NCBI GenBank assembly: GCA_003156495.1
Contig: PMHC01000310.1
Location: forward strand, 1 to 9,402
From: Acidobacteriaceae bacterium
GTDB taxonomy: Bacteria; Acidobacteriota; Terriglobia; Terriglobales; Acidobacteriaceae
Reading direction: 5' to 3'
DNA length: 9,402 nucleotides
In this document: piece after piece, positions 7,333 to 9,402 of the stretch
Position numbering within the stretch: the stretch's first letter is position 1
How the letters are laid out: every line of letters begins with the position of its first letter
Program-made: the position numbers and the translations under genes
The notes under the pieces: generated by a model
Database searches by the model: none
What the model saw: the letters and a program-made list of their open reading frames with translations, nothing else
Told to the model about the DNA's origin: nothing

Positions 7333-8286
7333 TCAATGCACCATGCTGCGGAAGAGCTGCGATTGCAACAGACTGCCGAACTCGGCGTCGGAGGCGGCAA
7401 AGCGCACCATCAGCTTGCCCGCGCTGGAACTGATCGACGTATCGCTCAGAGCCGCCTTTTCCGCGTCGGAGGCGCTCATCTTACGCACCATCACCGCCGC
7501 CGAAAGCAGCGATGAAACCGTAGCCGCGGCAAAGGTGTCGCCGGTTTCGATCGTCAAGCCGAAACGCACGCCATGCTGAAACTCCATCGAATACCACGAG
7601 ACTTCCAGCCGCTTGCGCACGCTCTCTAAATCCGTCACCGACCCGGCCTCGCCCAAAAGCTGTTTGAGCACGGTCTGCGTTCCCTTGGCGTCCAGAATGC
7701 TCCATAGCGGCGCCGAATCGGCGCTTTGCATCGCACTCATCATCGCGCCGTTGCTCAACATGCTCCGTGCCTGGCCGTCGCGCACATCCAGCGCCTTGAT
7801 CACAGCTTCCTTGTCTCCGAAAACCATCGTCGACGGATCGACAAAGCACAAAACCATCCCGGTCTTGGTCATCGGATAGATGCTGTTGGAGCGCACAATC
7901 GTGGCCTTCACCTTACGCCGGTGAAAACTGGAGACAATCGACTGCACATCGAACTGTCCCTGCGCAATACCAACCGTTTCCAGCACGTCGCTTCCCGACG
8001 CGGTTCGAAAGAGCGCGAATGCCAACTCATCCACGTCGTGATTCTCATTCAGCCCCGAACGAGTCAAAGCATCGTCGAATTGCTTCAACTGCGGCGGCAT
8101 AATGTGGTTACGCAGATTCATCGCCGCCGACGAATTCTGCATCGCACGATAGTCGATCACCACCAGTTGCTGCACTTCATGCGGAATCGCTCCGCGTGCG
8201 TCCGTCGACAACTGCGCGGCCGGTACGGACATCGCCGCGGACAAAAGCGCGACTACCGCCAAAAATCGAACCGAATACTTCAACAA
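7333..8286 (-). CDS. Exported protein of unknown function
   Basis: I do not recognise the family. From the TTG at 8286 the product has 317 residues and opens with a clean signal peptide: Lys and Arg near the start, a hydrophobic core (FLAVVALLSAAM, residues 8-19) and a likely cut after VPA at residue 23. The mature part is soluble-looking, with no further membrane helix, no lipobox and no obvious catalytic motif. It begins IPHEVQQLVVIDYRAM. Around residue 150 it has a stretch reading CFVDPSTMVFGDKEAVIKALD, a pattern I associate with poorly described periplasmic proteins of Acidobacteria-like genomes. A longer frame upstream to 8370 exists, but it would bury the signal peptide behind 28 residues and has no good ribosome site. 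The start could also be the adjacent TTG at 8283. It follows the formimidoyltransferase gene by 68 bases on the same strand and may share its transcript. A role in envelope quality control or binding is possible but unsupported. Confidence 0.75.
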   Translation of the reverse strand: MLKYSVRFLAVVALLSAAMSVPAAQLSTDARGAIPHEVQQLVVIDYRAMQNSSAAMNLRNHIMPPQLKQFDDALTRSGLNENHDVDELAFALFRTASGSDVLETVGIAQGQFDVQSIVSSFHRRKVKATIVRSNSIYPMTKTGMVLCFVDPSTMVFGDKEAVIKALDVRDGQARSMLSNGAMMSAMQSADSAPLWSILDAKGTQTVLKQLLGEAGSVTDLESVRKRLEVSWYSMEFQHGVRFGLTIETGDTFAAATVSSLLSAAVMVRKMSASDAEKAALSDTSISSSAGKLMVRFAASDAEFGSLLQSQLFRSMVH

Positions 8287-8289
8287 TTT

Positions 8290-8298
8290 CTCCCTCCC
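8290..8298 (-). promoter_or_regulatory. Ribosome binding site that places the exported protein's start at TTG
   Basis: On the minus strand GGGAGGGAG runs from 8298 to 8290, followed by AAA and two TTG codons (8286-8284 and 8283-8281). Spacing from the GGAGG core is about six and nine bases. The signal peptide begins exactly there, so this site and the protein evidence agree. Confidence 0.7.
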
Positions 8299-8354
8299 AG
8301 ACCCATTCACATAGATTCGTCCGGCGCAACTGGCGCCAGGGTGCAATGCCAACC

Positions 8355-9272
8355 TCAATCCTCCGGCCAAGACAGCGGCCGCTCCAATCTCCGCTCCAAA
8401 ATCTTGGTCTCAGCATCGAACCTGACTAATTGACGCATCCACTCGCTTTCCCGCTCGCAAGCCGCCTCCGGAATCAGCCCGATCACCTCGCCTTCGGTAA
8501 TCGCTGCCTTATACCGGGCGGCTAACCCCGCGGCCTTGCTGTAAACCTGAGAAATGGGCGTAACCTCAAAATCAGTAATGTTCATGGAAAGCTGCGCCCG
8601 GCCATGAACCAGTACCCCCATGGCCTTGACACCCTTCAGCCCGCCCGAAGATGCCCGAATCTCCCGCGCAATGGCCCGCACCACGGCCACATCAAAGGAG
8701 TTGAAATAAATGTTGTAGGCCACCAGGAACTTACGGGCGCCTACGGCGCTGGCGCCGCCTGTTGGGTGAAGCTCCGGACCGCCCAGATCTGGCCGCCGCG
8801 CCGGGTCCTTCTTCACGACCTCTTTCAGCCCTTCGAACTGCCCCCGCCGCACATCCTCCAGATTCACGCGATCCGGCCGCGAAGCCGCCGCCTCATAAAA
8901 ATAAATCGGCACGCCGTAGCGCTTCCAGATCTCCAGCCCCGCCTGCCGGGCAAGCAGTGCGCATTGCTCCAGCTTGATTCCCTTCACCGGCACAAACGGA
9001 ATCACATCCGCGGCGCCGATGCGCGGATGAGCGCCGTGCTGGGTGGTCAGGTCGATCAGTTCCACAGCCTTGCCCGCGCCGCGCACCGCCGCTTCCACCA
9101 CGGCCTTCGGATCGCCAGCCACCGTCACCACGGAACGATTGTGATCGGCGTCCATTGACCAGTCCAGCAGACGCACCCCATCCACGCGCATGGCCGCGAT
9201 AATCGCCTCGACCCGCGCTGTGTCCGTTCCTTCTGAGAAGTTCGGGACGCACTCTACAATCGGCCCGCTCAT
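8355..9272 (-). CDS. ftcD: Glutamate formimidoyltransferase (single-domain)
   Basis: The enzyme moves the formimino group of N-formimino-L-glutamate, from histidine degradation, to tetrahydrofolate, giving glutamate and 5-formiminotetrahydrofolate in the cytoplasm. The family can also act on formyl groups. The 305-residue product matches the formiminotransferase part only; the cyclodeaminase domain of the bifunctional animal enzyme is absent. Seen directly: the N-terminal signature IVECVPNFSEG (residues 5-15), LLDWSMDADHNRSVVT (35-50), and HGAHPRIGAADVIPFVPV, where His82 falls at the same number as the catalytic His82 of the pig enzyme. Later blocks are GARKFLVAYNIYF and the C-terminal-subdomain VSMNITD-like LSMNITDFEVTP. 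I chose the ATG at 9272 because it lies eight bases after a G-rich ribosome site and the conserved N-terminus begins there. An ATG at 9326 would add 18 unconserved residues. No other histidine-utilisation gene is in view. Confidence 0.93.
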   Translation of the reverse strand: MSGPIVECVPNFSEGTDTARVEAIIAAMRVDGVRLLDWSMDADHNRSVVTVAGDPKAVVEAAVRGAGKAVELIDLTTQHGAHPRIGAADVIPFVPVKGIKLEQCALLARQAGLEIWKRYGVPIYFYEAAASRPDRVNLEDVRRGQFEGLKEVVKKDPARRPDLGGPELHPTGGASAVGARKFLVAYNIYFNSFDVAVVRAIAREIRASSGGLKGVKAMGVLVHGRAQLSMNITDFEVTPISQVYSKAAGLAARYKAAITEGEVIGLIPEAACERESEWMRQLVRFDAETKILERRLERPLSWPED

Positions 9273-9279
9273 TGTTATT

Positions 9280-9288
9280 TCACCCCCC
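9280..9288 (-). promoter_or_regulatory. Ribosome binding site of the formimidoyltransferase gene
   Basis: On the minus strand GGGGGGTGA ends seven bases before the ATG at 9272. It resembles the Shine-Dalgarno consensus GGAGGTGA with one mismatch and supports the shorter start. The preceding CCCC could pair with the G run, which might lower its access. Confidence 0.55.
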
Positions 9289-9325
9289 TGGGGAACCTCC
9301 ACCAAAGCGGAGGACAAGACCTCCA

Positions 9326-9402
9326 TTATTTCCAGAACGAATAACCGACCTGGATCTGAATGCTGGCATTCACGCCTGGATTGCGGTCGCCCAGCGAAGC
9401 CG
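9326..9402 (-). CDS. C-terminus of a probable outer-membrane beta-barrel protein (5' part outside window)
   Basis: A minus-strand frame enters from the right edge and ends in TAA at 9328-9326 after 24 whole codons. Its last residues, VNASIQIQVGYSFWK, alternate polar and hydrophobic residues and finish with Tyr, Phe and Trp close to the end. That is the form of a closing beta-barrel strand recognised by the Bam machinery, although the very last residue is Lys rather than an aromatic. Only this tail is visible, so the protein could be a porin, a TonB-dependent receptor or another barrel. It lies 53 bases before the formimidoyltransferase start on the same strand. The frame is short, so the call depends on the strand pattern. 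Confidence 0.6.
   Translation of the reverse strand, partial: ASLGDRNPGVNASIQIQVGYSFWK

Noticed and set aside
8323..8339. GGCGC-AACTG-GCGCC hairpin and the overlapping CTGGCGCCAG palindrome between ftcD and the exported protein
   Set aside because: A five-base stem with no T run on the minus strand. Such GC palindromes are frequent at this base composition, so I do not call it a terminator or operator.
7726..8433. 235-codon plus-strand frame opposite the exported protein and the end of ftcD
   Set aside because: It is rich in His and Arg, crosses the gap between two well-supported minus-strand genes, and has no recognisable domain. Probably a shadow frame.
8740..8762. Repeated GGCGC units within ftcD
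   Set aside because: They encode the conserved Gly-Ala-Ser-Ala-Val-Gly-Ala stretch and are explained by GC-rich codon use.
1..9402. Search for a defence system, toxin-antitoxin pair, mobile element or biosynthetic cluster
   Set aside because: Every long frame with protein-like composition is accounted for by core metabolism, one signalling gene and one unknown exported protein. I saw no transposase, integrase, direct repeats or array.

Overview
The window looks like a chromosomal segment of a GC-rich, diderm (LPS-making) bacterium. The gene content is a nuoLMN tail fused to lpxD, a single-domain glutamate formimidoyltransferase, and an outer-membrane protein whose last strand ends in an aromatic residue plus Lys. 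The protein style makes me favour Acidobacteriota (Terriglobia-like). That placement is a judgement from familiarity and was not computed. I see no tRNA, rRNA, CRISPR array, insertion sequence, phage gene or long repeat.

Left part (1-5160, + strand): the 3' half of nuoL, then complete nuoM, nuoN and lpxD. They are packed with no space: nuoM starts on the base after the nuoL stop, nuoN starts at a GTGA overlap and lpxD at an ATGA overlap. NuoL, NuoM and NuoN are the three antiporter-like proton-pumping membrane subunits of respiratory complex I. LpxD adds the N-linked acyl chain in lipid A synthesis. A strong GC-rich hairpin followed by a short T stretch lies 17 bases after lpxD and probably ends the operon.

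Middle (5161-7296, + strand): a visibly AT-richer leader of about 230 bases, then a monocistronic membrane diguanylate cyclase. It has a MASE1-like sensor, a PAS domain and a GGDEF domain with an intact GGEEF active site and an RxxD inhibitory site. It should make cyclic di-GMP in response to a signal that cannot be read from sequence.

Right part (7333-9402, - strand, convergent with the cyclase): read in transcription order, this holds the last 24 codons of a probable outer-membrane beta-barrel protein, a single-domain glutamate formimidoyltransferase (histidine breakdown and one-carbon metabolism), and a secreted protein of unknown function. Spacings are about 50 and 70 bases, so these three may be co-transcribed.

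No clear new multi-gene system is visible. The points most worth checking are the lpxD start (no Shine-Dalgarno, but a -10-like box at leaderless distance inside nuoN), the placement of lpxD in a complex I operon, and the uncharacterised exported protein.
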